Under the pieces are notes generated by a model. That model searched no databases. It had not been told where the DNA came from and was given only the letters and a program-made list of their open reading frames with translations. 64,000 nucleotides of DNA from Planctomycetota bacterium (GTDB lineage Bacteria; Planctomycetota; UBA1135; GCA-002686595): contig JAKLKU010000001.1 in the NCBI GenBank assembly GCA_023150475.1, positions 62,001 to 126,000 on the forward strand. Direction: 5' to 3'. A program made the position numbers and the translations under genes. Numbering within the stretch: the stretch's first letter is position 1; each line of letters starts with the position of its first letter. Positions 1-7,768 of the stretch are shown here, piece by piece.

Positions 1-740
1 TCGGGCGCCTCGGCGAAACGCGGTGGCGCTCCGGTGTGGTCCGGCGCCGCGAACTGCCAGGCGCGAGCGGAGAAACAACGCGTGCCGGGATGGACGTTGC
101 CGACCACCGGCGAATGCGCGTAGAGCGCCGCGGCGAGTGGCGCGAGGAGCAGCGCGGCTTGCCACCGCAGCGGCGCGAGCACCGCCGAGCCCGGGCCCAG
201 GACGACGCCGGTGCGCGCGACGAGTCGCAGCGCGGCGAGACCGTACGGGCCGCTCGCGGCGAACGCTCGCTCGCGCGCGACGTCCGCGGGCTCGCTCGGC
301 GGCTCGCCGTCTTCCGGCGCGCCCCACGGGTCGGCACCGACCGAGACCAGATCGACGTGAGCGGAGGCGAGCACGGCGCGCAACCCGAGCCACGCGCGCT
401 CGAACTCGGCGTGGCATTCCGCCGGCGAAGTCGAACGACGAGTCGCGAGCCACACCTTGCGGCCATGACCGACGCCGAGCGTCGTGTGTTCCGCCTCGCA
501 CCGCGGCCGAGCATGCGACCGCGCGCTTCCACCGACGCGCACGGCGGCCGCCGAGACGAGTCGCGAGAGTTCGTCGCGCGCGAGCGGCAGCGGCTTCGTG
601 CCCGAAGCGTCCCAACGCACCGCGAAGAACTCGCTCCACACGCCGAACGACTCCGCAGCACCGGCGCGCGGCGCGAAATGCTCCTCGAGCAGGTCTTGGC
701 GGAGGCGTTGGAGGTCGAGCGAACGGTACGGGGACGGCAT
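1..740 (-). CDS. Glutamate-cysteine ligase-like protein (GCS2 family), 3' part missing at window edge
   Basis: The ATG at 740 opens a frame that runs through the window edge (246 residues visible). The stretch at residues 160-246 has the layout of the GCS2/EgtA glutamate-cysteine ligase family: an RTG segment, a hydrophobic helix, then YAHSP (207-211) and a downstream Arg-rich segment, matching the family's FANSP...R...W...RTG block. Near the N-terminus, FGVWSEFF resembles the G-x-E-x-E strand but is degenerate. The start lies 3 bases after the stop of the upstream ABC ATPase (TGA TCG ATG), so it is probably the last gene of that operon. The family makes gamma-glutamylcysteine or related gamma-glutamyl amides from ATP. 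The substrate here is unknown and the match is by recognition only. Confidence 0.55.
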   Translation of the reverse strand, partial: MPSPYRSLDLQRLRQDLLEEHFAPRAGAAESFGVWSEFFAVRWDASGTKPLPLARDELSRLVSAAAVRVGGSARSHARPRCEAEHTTLGVGHGRKVWLATRRSTSPAECHAEFERAWLGLRAVLASAHVDLVSVGADPWGAPEDGEPPSEPADVARERAFAASGPYGLAALRLVARTGVVLGPGSAVLAPLRWQAALLLAPLAAALYAHSPVVGNVHPGTRCFSARAWQFAAPDHTGAPPRFAEAP

Positions 741-743
741 CGA

Positions 744-1841
744 TCAGACGATTCGGAGGCCGGACCCTTGGTCGAACCAATGGAGCCCCGAACGTGAGAT
801 CGAAATCCGACGCCGCTCGCCGACTCGGAAGCGTACGTCACCGTCCAAGCTTGCACGAAGTTCGTGTTCGCCGAGTCGAAACGTGACGAGCGTCTGGGTG
901 CCGAGCGCCTCGACGAAAGCGACTTCGAGCTCCGCCGTCGCGCCGTCTGCATCCGCCGCCCCCATCGAATCCTGGAGCGTCGTTTCCAAGATGCACACTG
1001 CGTGCGGACGCACGCCGAGCACGAGTTCGCGGCCTTCGACGTCGGCCGCTCGAGGCGCATCGACCGCCACCCGCAACGGCCCGACGGCGAACGTTCCGGC
1101 GTGCACGCGACCGGGAATCAAGTTCATCGGCGGCGAGCCGATGAAACCCGCGACGAAGCTCGTGCGCGGCCGCGCGAAGACTTCGAGCGGCGCTCCGGCT
1201 TGCACGGCGCGACCGCGCTCGAGCACGACGATGCGGTGCCCGAGCGTCATCGCCTCCGACTGATCGTGCGTGACGTAGAGGCTCGTGATGCGCGTGCGCG
1301 CGACGAGCCGCGCGATCTCCGCGCGCATCTCGTGGCGCAGCTTGGCGTCGAGGTTCGACAGCGGCTCGTCGAAGAGGAAGAGCTTCGGTTCGCGGATCAA
1401 GGCGCGGCCGAGTGCGACGCGCTGCATCTGTCCGCCCGACAACGCGCCGGGCTTGCGCTCGAGCAAGTCGCCGAGCCCGAGCCCGGCCGCGGTCTCGCGG
1501 ACACGACGTTCGATCGCGTCGCGCGCGAGTCCACGCAGCTCGAGCGGGAAGGCGAGGTTCTGGGCGACGGTCTTGTGCGGGTAGAGCGCGTAGTTCTGGA
1601 AGACCATCGCGAGGTCGCGCTCCGGAGGCTCGAGCTCGTCGACCGCGCGGCCGGCGATGCGCACCGTGCCGCGCTCGGGCCGCACCAGACCGGCGACGAC
1701 ACGCAGGAGCGTCGACTTGCCGCAACCGGAAGGCCCGACCAACACGACGAATTCCCCGTCCGCGAGCGAGAGCGACACGTCGTCGAGCACGACGTTCGCG
1801 CCGAATCGGACCGTGACGTGCTCGAGTTCGAGCGTGGCCAT
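744..1841 (-). CDS. ugpC: Carbohydrate ABC transporter ATP-binding protein (MalK/UgpC type)
   Basis: A cytoplasmic ATPase that powers the sugar importer encoded just upstream. The 365 residues contain Walker A GPSGCGKST (36-44), Q-loop FQNYALYPH (81-89), ABC signature LSGGQ (134-138), Walker B LFLFDEP (about 154-160) and switch His in THD (191-193). The remaining ~130 residues form the TOBE-type regulatory extension typical of MalK/UgpC/MsmK proteins. Length is normal for the family. The start ATG at 1841 is followed directly by the expected beta strand. It is third in a minus-strand operon after the fused binding-protein/permease gene and the MalG-like permease. The transported sugar cannot be read from sequence. 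The divergent alpha-glucosidase genes suggest a malto-oligosaccharide or other alpha-glucoside. Confidence 0.93.
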   Translation of the reverse strand: MATLELEHVTVRFGANVVLDDVSLSLADGEFVVLVGPSGCGKSTLLRVVAGLVRPERGTVRIAGRAVDELEPPERDLAMVFQNYALYPHKTVAQNLAFPLELRGLARDAIERRVRETAAGLGLGDLLERKPGALSGGQMQRVALGRALIREPKLFLFDEPLSNLDAKLRHEMRAEIARLVARTRITSLYVTHDQSEAMTLGHRIVVLERGRAVQAGAPLEVFARPRTSFVAGFIGSPPMNLIPGRVHAGTFAVGPLRVAVDAPRAADVEGRELVLGVRPHAVCILETTLQDSMGAADADGATAELEVAFVEALGTQTLVTFRLGEHELRASLDGDVRFRVGERRRISISRSGLHWFDQGSGLRIV

Positions 1842-1917
1842 GGCTCACGCGCCTTTCGGGCAGACGCGTCTCGAGCAGGCGTCTTGCGGGTCGGACGGGC
1901 TGGACGGGCGCGACATG

Positions 1918-2736
1918 TCAGTGTTTGGACGCCGCGACGCGCACGCCGCGGAGGAAGACCTTCTGGGCCACGAAGTAGACGAGCACGCACGGCGCGAGCA
2001 CGACGGCCGACGCGGCGAGCATGTGCTCGACCGCGACGTTGAACGAGCGTTGGAATCCGGCGAGCGCGAGCGTCAGCGTGCGATTCTCGTCGGAGTAGAG
2101 ATACACGAGCGGCGTCCAGAAGTCGTTCCACGCGCCGAGGAAGGTGAAGATCGCGACCGTCGCGAGCATCGGCTTCGCGAGCGGCAGCGCGATGCTCCAG
2201 TAGATGCGCCACGGCCCCGCGCCGTCGAGCCGCGCCGCTTCGTCGAGTTCCGGCGGCAAGGAGAGGAAATACTGCCGGAAGAGGAACACGAAGAACGGCG
2301 CGCCGCCGAGGATCGTCGGCAGGACGAGCGGTCCGAATCCGTCGACGAGCCCGAGTTCGCGGAACAACAGGAACCGTGGGATCGCCGTCACTTGTTCCGG
2401 CAGCATCATCGTCGCGAGCACGCACGCGAACAGCACGTCACGGCCGCGGAACGAGATGCGCGCGAGCGCGAAGCCCGCGAGCGAACACGTGAGACACTGC
2501 CCGACGATCGAGACCACCGTGACGAACAGCGTGTTCGCGAAGAGCCGGCCGAAGCCGCCCATGCGCTCGAGCGCGAGCCGATAGTTCTCGAAATGCGGGT
2601 CGCGCAGCGCGGCGAGCGGTTCGGCGAGCCCACGGCCCTCCGGCGCGAGCGACACGGCGAGCAGGAAGACGAACGGCAGCGCGAACAGCGCGCCGGCGAC
2701 CGCGAGCGCGGCGAGGTTCCAACTGCGTGCGCTCAT
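1918..2736 (-). CDS. Carbohydrate ABC transporter permease, MalG/UgpE type
   Basis: A 272-residue inner-membrane subunit of the sugar importer with six predicted hydrophobic segments, the first at residues ~7-27. It has the EAA loop of BPD-type permeases (LDEAARLDGAGP followed by WRIYWSIALPLAKP), which docks onto the ATPase. Its ATG at 2736 overlaps the stop of the upstream fused gene (ATGA, 2733-2736), so translation is probably coupled. The C-terminus is the charged FLRGVRVAASKH tail common in MalG-type proteins. Longer open frames extend upstream but are antisense-type, Arg-rich translations of the neighbouring gene. Confidence 0.92.
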   Translation of the reverse strand: MSARSWNLAALAVAGALFALPFVFLLAVSLAPEGRGLAEPLAALRDPHFENYRLALERMGGFGRLFANTLFVTVVSIVGQCLTCSLAGFALARISFRGRDVLFACVLATMMLPEQVTAIPRFLLFRELGLVDGFGPLVLPTILGGAPFFVFLFRQYFLSLPPELDEAARLDGAGPWRIYWSIALPLAKPMLATVAIFTFLGAWNDFWTPLVYLYSDENRTLTLALAGFQRSFNVAVEHMLAASAVVLAPCVLVYFVAQKVFLRGVRVAASKH

Positions 2737-5000
2737 CCGCGGCTCCTCGCTGCGTAGTGGACCCAGTTCTTCGAGGTCTTGACGAGCACCCAGCAGAAGC
2801 ACCCGAGGATCGCGAAGAGCACCCACGCGAGCGTCGACGCGTAGCCCATGTCGAGGTGCCGGAACCCGGTCTCGTAGAGGTAGAGCACCAAGAAGCGCGA
2901 CGCGTCGCCCGGACCGCCGCCGGTCAGCACGTAGGCCTGCGCGAAGATCTGGAAGCCGCCGACGAGACCGAGCACGAGGTTGAAGAGCAGCACGGGCGAG
3001 AGCTGCGGCAATACCACGTGTCGGAACCGCGCCCACGGACCGGCGCCGTCGACGCGCGCCGCTTCTTCGAGCGTCGGATCGAGCGCTTGCAGCGCCGCGA
3101 GGAAGACGAGCATCTGCGCGCCGACGCTCCAGAGGCTCATCAGGACGAACGACGGCACGATCCACGGCTCGCTGCGGGTCCACGCGGGACCCGCGATGCC
3201 GACGAGCCCGAGCACGTGGTTCACGAAGCCTCGATCGGGATCGAGCAGGAACCGCCAAGTCGCCGCGACGATCACCGGCGAGAGGATCGCGGGCAAGTAG
3301 ACGATCGTGCGCACGCACACGGCGAGCGTGCTCTCGCGCCGCAGCAGCCACGCGAGCCAGAGCGCGAGTGCGAGGCCCAGCGGCACGCTCGCGAACGCGT
3401 AGGTCGCGGTCGCGACGAGCGACGTGTGGAACGTGTCGTCGCTCGCGAGCCTGAACCAGTTCTCGAAGCCGGCGAACCGCACGCGCTCGATGCTCTCGAG
3501 CGGCGACCAAGCGCAGAACGACAAGGCGAACGAGACCGCCGCCGGGCCGACGAAGAGACAGAGGAACCCCACCGCCCACGGTGCGAGCAAGGTCAGCGCG
3601 CCGCGTGCGTCGCTCGCGAAGCCGCGGCGTGGTTCGCGCGAGCGGCGGACGATCCACGCCGCGAGCGCGCCGAGCACCGCGAGCGCGAAACAGGCCTCGA
3701 GCGCGAAGCGCGGCAACAGCGGCAAATTTGCTCGACGTGCTTCGCCTGCGAGGAACGCGTCGGTCTTCTCCTGCATGCGCCGCGCCGCCTCGGCGACGTC
3801 GTACGTCTCGGAGAGCAGCGCGCCTTGCAACTCCGACTGGCACAGCGCTTCGATCTTGCGCCAGTTGGCGAGCGACGGCAGGAACCGCGCTTCCGGGAGC
3901 ACGTCGAGGAACACGTTCTCGCTGCGGGGCGCGCGCCGCGGATCGAGGAAGCTCTCGCTCGTCGCCGCGGCCTTCCACGCAGGCACGCCGTTGCCGATCT
4001 CCGCGAGCGTGTACTGGTACTTCGGGCCAGAGAGTTCCGCGACGAACGCGGCAGCGAGCGCGGGCTCTCGCGACGTGCGCGGCACGACGTACCCGGTCAT
4101 CGCGATCGCCGTGGCCGCGTGCTTCCCGCGCGGCAGCGGCGCGACGTCCCACTCGAACTCGGTCAGGTACTTGAAGCGGTACGTCTCCCAGTAGCCGACC
4201 GGTCCGTAGAACGCGCAACGACCCGCTTGGAAGAGCCCTTGGCTGTACTGGTTCTCGAACGTCGCGTCGAACGAAGCGACGCGTTCCTCGTGCAGGAGCC
4301 TGCGCAGGAAACGCAGCGCTTCGAGCGCCGCGGGCTCGCCGATCGTCGAGCGCGAGAGCGTCGGGTCGAGCACGTCGCCGCCCGCCTGCCAGATCCATGG
4401 CACGACGGCTTGCAGCCACTGCGTCAGCGAGATCCCCCACTGGTCGATGCGGCCGTCGCCGTCGGTGTCGCGCGTCGTCGCGCGCGCGACCGCGAGCAGG
4501 TCGTCCCACGTCCAGTTCGGCTGCGGCGGCTCGAGCCCCGCTCGCGCGAGCAAGTCGCGGTTGAAGTACATCACGTACGGCGTGAACGTCGACGGCAGAC
4601 CGAAGAGGTGACCGTCGGCGGCACGGAAACCGTCGAGCACGTCGAGGTAGTTCGCTTCGTCGAATCCGGGCAACGCGCGCAAGTGCGCGTCGATGTCGAT
4701 CAGGGCGCCCTGCGCGTGGAACGCACCGAACTCGGTGACGTCGATGCGCGTGACGTCGAGCGGCAAGTCGCCGGTCAGCATGAAACGCGACTTGTCCTGC
4801 TGCCCGACCGCGCCGCCTTGGTCGATCACGCGCACGACGAGTCCGGGGTGCGCCGCTTCGAAGTCGCGTGCGATCTGCTCGAGCACGCTCCACGACTCGA
4901 AGCTCTTCTCGTCGACCATCACGACGAGCTCGCGACCGGCGTACGGCGCCTCGGGCTCCGCGAGGAGCGCGAGCGCCGCGCCGAGGAGCCAGGCCGACAT
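2733..5000 (-). CDS. Fusion of an extracellular sugar-binding protein and a MalF/UgpA-type ABC permease
   Basis: A single 755-residue protein. Residues ~1-20 are a signal-like hydrophobic start. Residues ~22-430 are a family-1 solute-binding protein (opening RELVVMVDEKSFESW, then IARDFEAAHPGLVVRV, FGLPSTFTPYVMYFNRDLLARAGL and a YWETYRFKYL segment). A hydrophobic segment (~437-458) leads into a MalF-type permease (~475-755) with several membrane spans and the EAA loop LEEAARVDGAGPWARFRHVVLPQLSP. Binding proteins are usually separate and diffusible or lipid-anchored; here the domain would be tethered at the outer face of the inner membrane. There is no stop or frameshift between the parts. It is the first gene of the importer operon, 80 bases from the divergent glucosidase gene. 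Which sugar it binds is unknown. Confidence 0.88.
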   Translation of the reverse strand: MSAWLLGAALALLAEPEAPYAGRELVVMVDEKSFESWSVLEQIARDFEAAHPGLVVRVIDQGGAVGQQDKSRFMLTGDLPLDVTRIDVTEFGAFHAQGALIDIDAHLRALPGFDEANYLDVLDGFRAADGHLFGLPSTFTPYVMYFNRDLLARAGLEPPQPNWTWDDLLAVARATTRDTDGDGRIDQWGISLTQWLQAVVPWIWQAGGDVLDPTLSRSTIGEPAALEALRFLRRLLHEERVASFDATFENQYSQGLFQAGRCAFYGPVGYWETYRFKYLTEFEWDVAPLPRGKHAATAIAMTGYVVPRTSREPALAAAFVAELSGPKYQYTLAEIGNGVPAWKAAATSESFLDPRRAPRSENVFLDVLPEARFLPSLANWRKIEALCQSELQGALLSETYDVAEAARRMQEKTDAFLAGEARRANLPLLPRFALEACFALAVLGALAAWIVRRSREPRRGFASDARGALTLLAPWAVGFLCLFVGPAAVSFALSFCAWSPLESIERVRFAGFENWFRLASDDTFHTSLVATATYAFASVPLGLALALWLAWLLRRESTLAVCVRTIVYLPAILSPVIVAATWRFLLDPDRGFVNHVLGLVGIAGPAWTRSEPWIVPSFVLMSLWSVGAQMLVFLAALQALDPTLEEAARVDGAGPWARFRHVVLPQLSPVLLFNLVLGLVGGFQIFAQAYVLTGGGPGDASRFLVLYLYETGFRHLDMGYASTLAWVLFAILGCFCWVLVKTSKNWVHYAARSRG

Positions 5001-5080
5001 CGCGGGTCGTTCTAGCGCGGCACGCGCACTACGCCAACGAGCTCTTGTGCGGCGCTCTCGGGCTCTCTAGCGTCGCGGCG

Positions 5081-7720
5081 ATGGCTGCCGATTCCGCGCC
5101 GCGCTTCTCCGTGCCCGTCGACCTCGCAGCGTCGCCGCTCGAGCCGTTCGCCGGGCACGACGCGCAGCTGCCGCGGCTCGAACGCCCGATCACCGCGGCG
5201 ACCCGCGGCGCCTTCGTCGAGGTCGTCGGCCGGCGCTGCGCGCTCCTCGGGCGCGAGGAAGGCGTGTTCGAGTGTTGGATCTGGCCGCTCAAGGTCGCGC
5301 ACGACCTGCGCGTCACCTTGATCCGCGCCGACGGCACGCGGCACGCACTCGCCGACCACGCGGAGCACGTGCGGATCGATCCGTTCGAACTCGAGCTGCG
5401 CCACGCCGGTCCCGACTGGCGCGTCAGGCTGCGGATCTTCGCTGCGCTCGACGAACGCGCGCTCGTGTGGCTCTTCGACGTCGCAGCGCCCGAACCCGTG
5501 ACGCTCGAACTCGAGCTCACGCCCGACTTCCGACCGCAGTGGCCGGCGGGTCTCGGCGGACAGACCGCAGGTCGCGACGACGAGAGCGGCGGTTTCGTGC
5601 TCTGCGAGGAGCTCGGTCGTTTCGCGGCGCTCTGCGGCAGTCCGGAGGCCGAGCCGGTGCGGGTCGACGCCGACCACTCGCTGCCGCGTGGACCGGTGCG
5701 CATCGCGCTCCCCGTGTCCGTCGAGCGCGCGCGGGCGGGCTCGCTGCCGTTCTTCGTCGTCGGTGCCGAAGTCGAGCCGGCGCCGCTTTCGGACGCGGCG
5801 CGTCGCGGCGAAGCGGGCGCGGCGCGCGGCGAAGCGCGCTCCCACGCCGTGCTCGCCGCCGTGCGTGGGCTCTACCGCCGCGCGCTCGTCGAGTGGCCGC
5901 GTTGGCAGGCCGAACAGGCCGCACATTGGCGTGCCTTCCTCGCGCGCACCACGACGCTCGCGTGCGACGCGCACGAACACGAACGCGCGTTCCTGTGGGC
6001 GAAGATCGCGATCGAACGGGCGTGGGTCGAAGTCGACGGGCTCGGGCGCGGGCTCGTCGCGGGCCTCGCGCCGAGCCGCGGCGGCGAACGGCCGGGTTTC
6101 GGTTGGTTCTTCGACGGAGACGCGTTGGTCGCCGCGCGCGCTCTTTCGCGCTGCGGCGCTTTCGAGTTCGCGCGGCGCGTGTTCGACTTCGCGCTCGCGC
6201 ACCAACGGGACGACGGCAAGTTGATGCACGAGCTCGTGCTCTCCGCGCGGCTCTGCGACTGGCTCGGCGACTATCCGTACGCGTACTACAAAGGCGTCAA
6301 CACGCCGGATTTCCTCGGCGCGCTCGGTCGTTACGTCGCTTGGTCGGGCGACGTCGAGTTCCTGCGCGCACGTTGGCCGGCGGTGCTCCGCGCGTTCGAA
6401 CACGGCGCGAGTTGCGTCGACGAACGCGGTCGCTACTCGGTGCGGCGCGCCGGTCTGTGCGCCGTCGAAGCGGGCGAACTCGTCGGCCGCATGGAGAGCG
6501 AGATCTTCGCGCACGCGCTGTGGCTCGAAGCGTTGCTCGCGCTCGAACGCGTGCTCGTGCCCGCGCTCGACGAGGCCGCGCGTCGAGAATGCGCGCCGAA
6601 AGTCGCCGCGGAGCTCGCCCGCGCGAATCGCGCGCTCGACGACTTCGTCGAACCGCGCACCGGCGCGTGGCGCTTCGCGTGTCTCGTCGACGGCTCGGGT
6701 TTCGACGAGCTCACCGGCTACCACGGTCAGGTGCTGTCGCTCGAGCTCCCGACGCGGCGCGCGACGGACCTCGCGACGGCGGCGCGCCTCAACGCGCCGA
6801 ACCTCGCCGCGGATTGGGGGCTGCGGATGTTCCCCGACGATTCGAGCGTCTACGACCCCGCACACTACAACACGGGCAGCGTGTTCCCCTACTTGCAGGA
6901 CTTCGCGATCCGCGGACTCTTCGCGTGCGGCGACGAAGGCGCGGCGACGCAGCTCCTGCGCGCCCAAGTCGCACTCGACGGATTCTCCGGGCTCGGCTTC
7001 GTGCCCGAGCATCTGGTCGGCGACCGAGCCGTCGCTCCGGCGCGCGGCGTGCCGCACCAGATCTTCTCGTCGAGCACGATCCTCTCCGCGACGCTCGCCG
7101 GCGAGCTCGGGCTCGAAGTCGAAGCCGGCGTGTTGCGCGTGCGCCCGACGCCGACGCCGGATCGCAGCCGCTTCGAGCTGACGCAGTTCCGTGTCGGCGC
7201 GAGCGTCGCGGCGCTCGAACTCACGCGTTCGACCGAAGGCGGCCGCACGCAGCTCGTGCTGCGCGCGCGCCACGTCGCGGGCCCTCCGTTCGAGCTCGAG
7301 TTCGCGCCGCGTTGGCCGCACGGTTCGCTCGAGGCGAGCGAGCCGTTCCGTGCCCACGTTTCGAGCTCGGCCGTGCTCGCCGCGAGCGCTTGCGCCGGAC
7401 CGGCGCTCTTCGTCGCGCCGACGCCGCTCGTCCGCGGAGCTCCGTCCCGCGCACCACGGATCGCCCGCAGCGCGCGCGACTCGGACGGCGCGAGCTGGAC
7501 GGCCTTCGGTCCCGCGGGCAGCCGCGCCCGCTTCACCGTGCAAGGCGAACGGCGCGTCGCGTGGCACGGCGGAAGCCTCGTGACGCCGAACGAGCTCGAA
7601 GTCGAATTTCCCGCCGAGGCCGCGGAGGCCGGCGCGACTTGGGCCGCCGGGTCGCGGGCCGCAGGCTCGAGCGGCACGTTCGTCGCCCGCGAAGTTCGCG
7701 CGCGATTCCTGACCCCTTGA
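5081..7720 (+). CDS. Amylo-alpha-1,6-glucosidase / glycogen-debranching-like six-hairpin glycosidase
   Basis: An 879-residue protein with an N-terminal beta-rich domain (~1-270) and an (alpha/alpha)6-barrel catalytic domain (~300-700). The debranching-enzyme signature RPGFGWFFDGDAL (classical form RPGFGWFFGRDA) is present, followed by QRDDGKLMHELVLSARL and the barrel helix EIFAHALWLEALLAL, which carry the likely acidic catalytic residues. The C-terminal ~180 residues are beta-rich. The ATG at 5081 follows an in-frame stop-free lead but begins the recognisable protein; no signal peptide is visible, so a cytoplasmic location is likely. It is divergent from the sugar importer and 48 bases upstream of the GH31 gene. 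Probable role: hydrolysis of imported branched alpha-glucans; the exact linkage is uncertain. Confidence 0.8.
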   Translation: MAADSAPRFSVPVDLAASPLEPFAGHDAQLPRLERPITAATRGAFVEVVGRRCALLGREEGVFECWIWPLKVAHDLRVTLIRADGTRHALADHAEHVRIDPFELELRHAGPDWRVRLRIFAALDERALVWLFDVAAPEPVTLELELTPDFRPQWPAGLGGQTAGRDDESGGFVLCEELGRFAALCGSPEAEPVRVDADHSLPRGPVRIALPVSVERARAGSLPFFVVGAEVEPAPLSDAARRGEAGAARGEARSHAVLAAVRGLYRRALVEWPRWQAEQAAHWRAFLARTTTLACDAHEHERAFLWAKIAIERAWVEVDGLGRGLVAGLAPSRGGERPGFGWFFDGDALVAARALSRCGAFEFARRVFDFALAHQRDDGKLMHELVLSARLCDWLGDYPYAYYKGVNTPDFLGALGRYVAWSGDVEFLRARWPAVLRAFEHGASCVDERGRYSVRRAGLCAVEAGELVGRMESEIFAHALWLEALLALERVLVPALDEAARRECAPKVAAELARANRALDDFVEPRTGAWRFACLVDGSGFDELTGYHGQVLSLELPTRRATDLATAARLNAPNLAADWGLRMFPDDSSVYDPAHYNTGSVFPYLQDFAIRGLFACGDEGAATQLLRAQVALDGFSGLGFVPEHLVGDRAVAPARGVPHQIFSSSTILSATLAGELGLEVEAGVLRVRPTPTPDRSRFELTQFRVGASVAALELTRSTEGGRTQLVLRARHVAGPPFELEFAPRWPHGSLEASEPFRAHVSSSAVLAASACAGPALFVAPTPLVRGAPSRAPRIARSARDSDGASWTAFGPAGSRARFTVQGERRVAWHGGSLVTPNELEVEFPAEAAEAGATWAAGSRAAGSSGTFVAREVRARFLTP

Positions 7721-7768
7721 ACGAAGCCGCGCCCGCCCACGCAGCACGCACGGAGATCGCAGCACACG

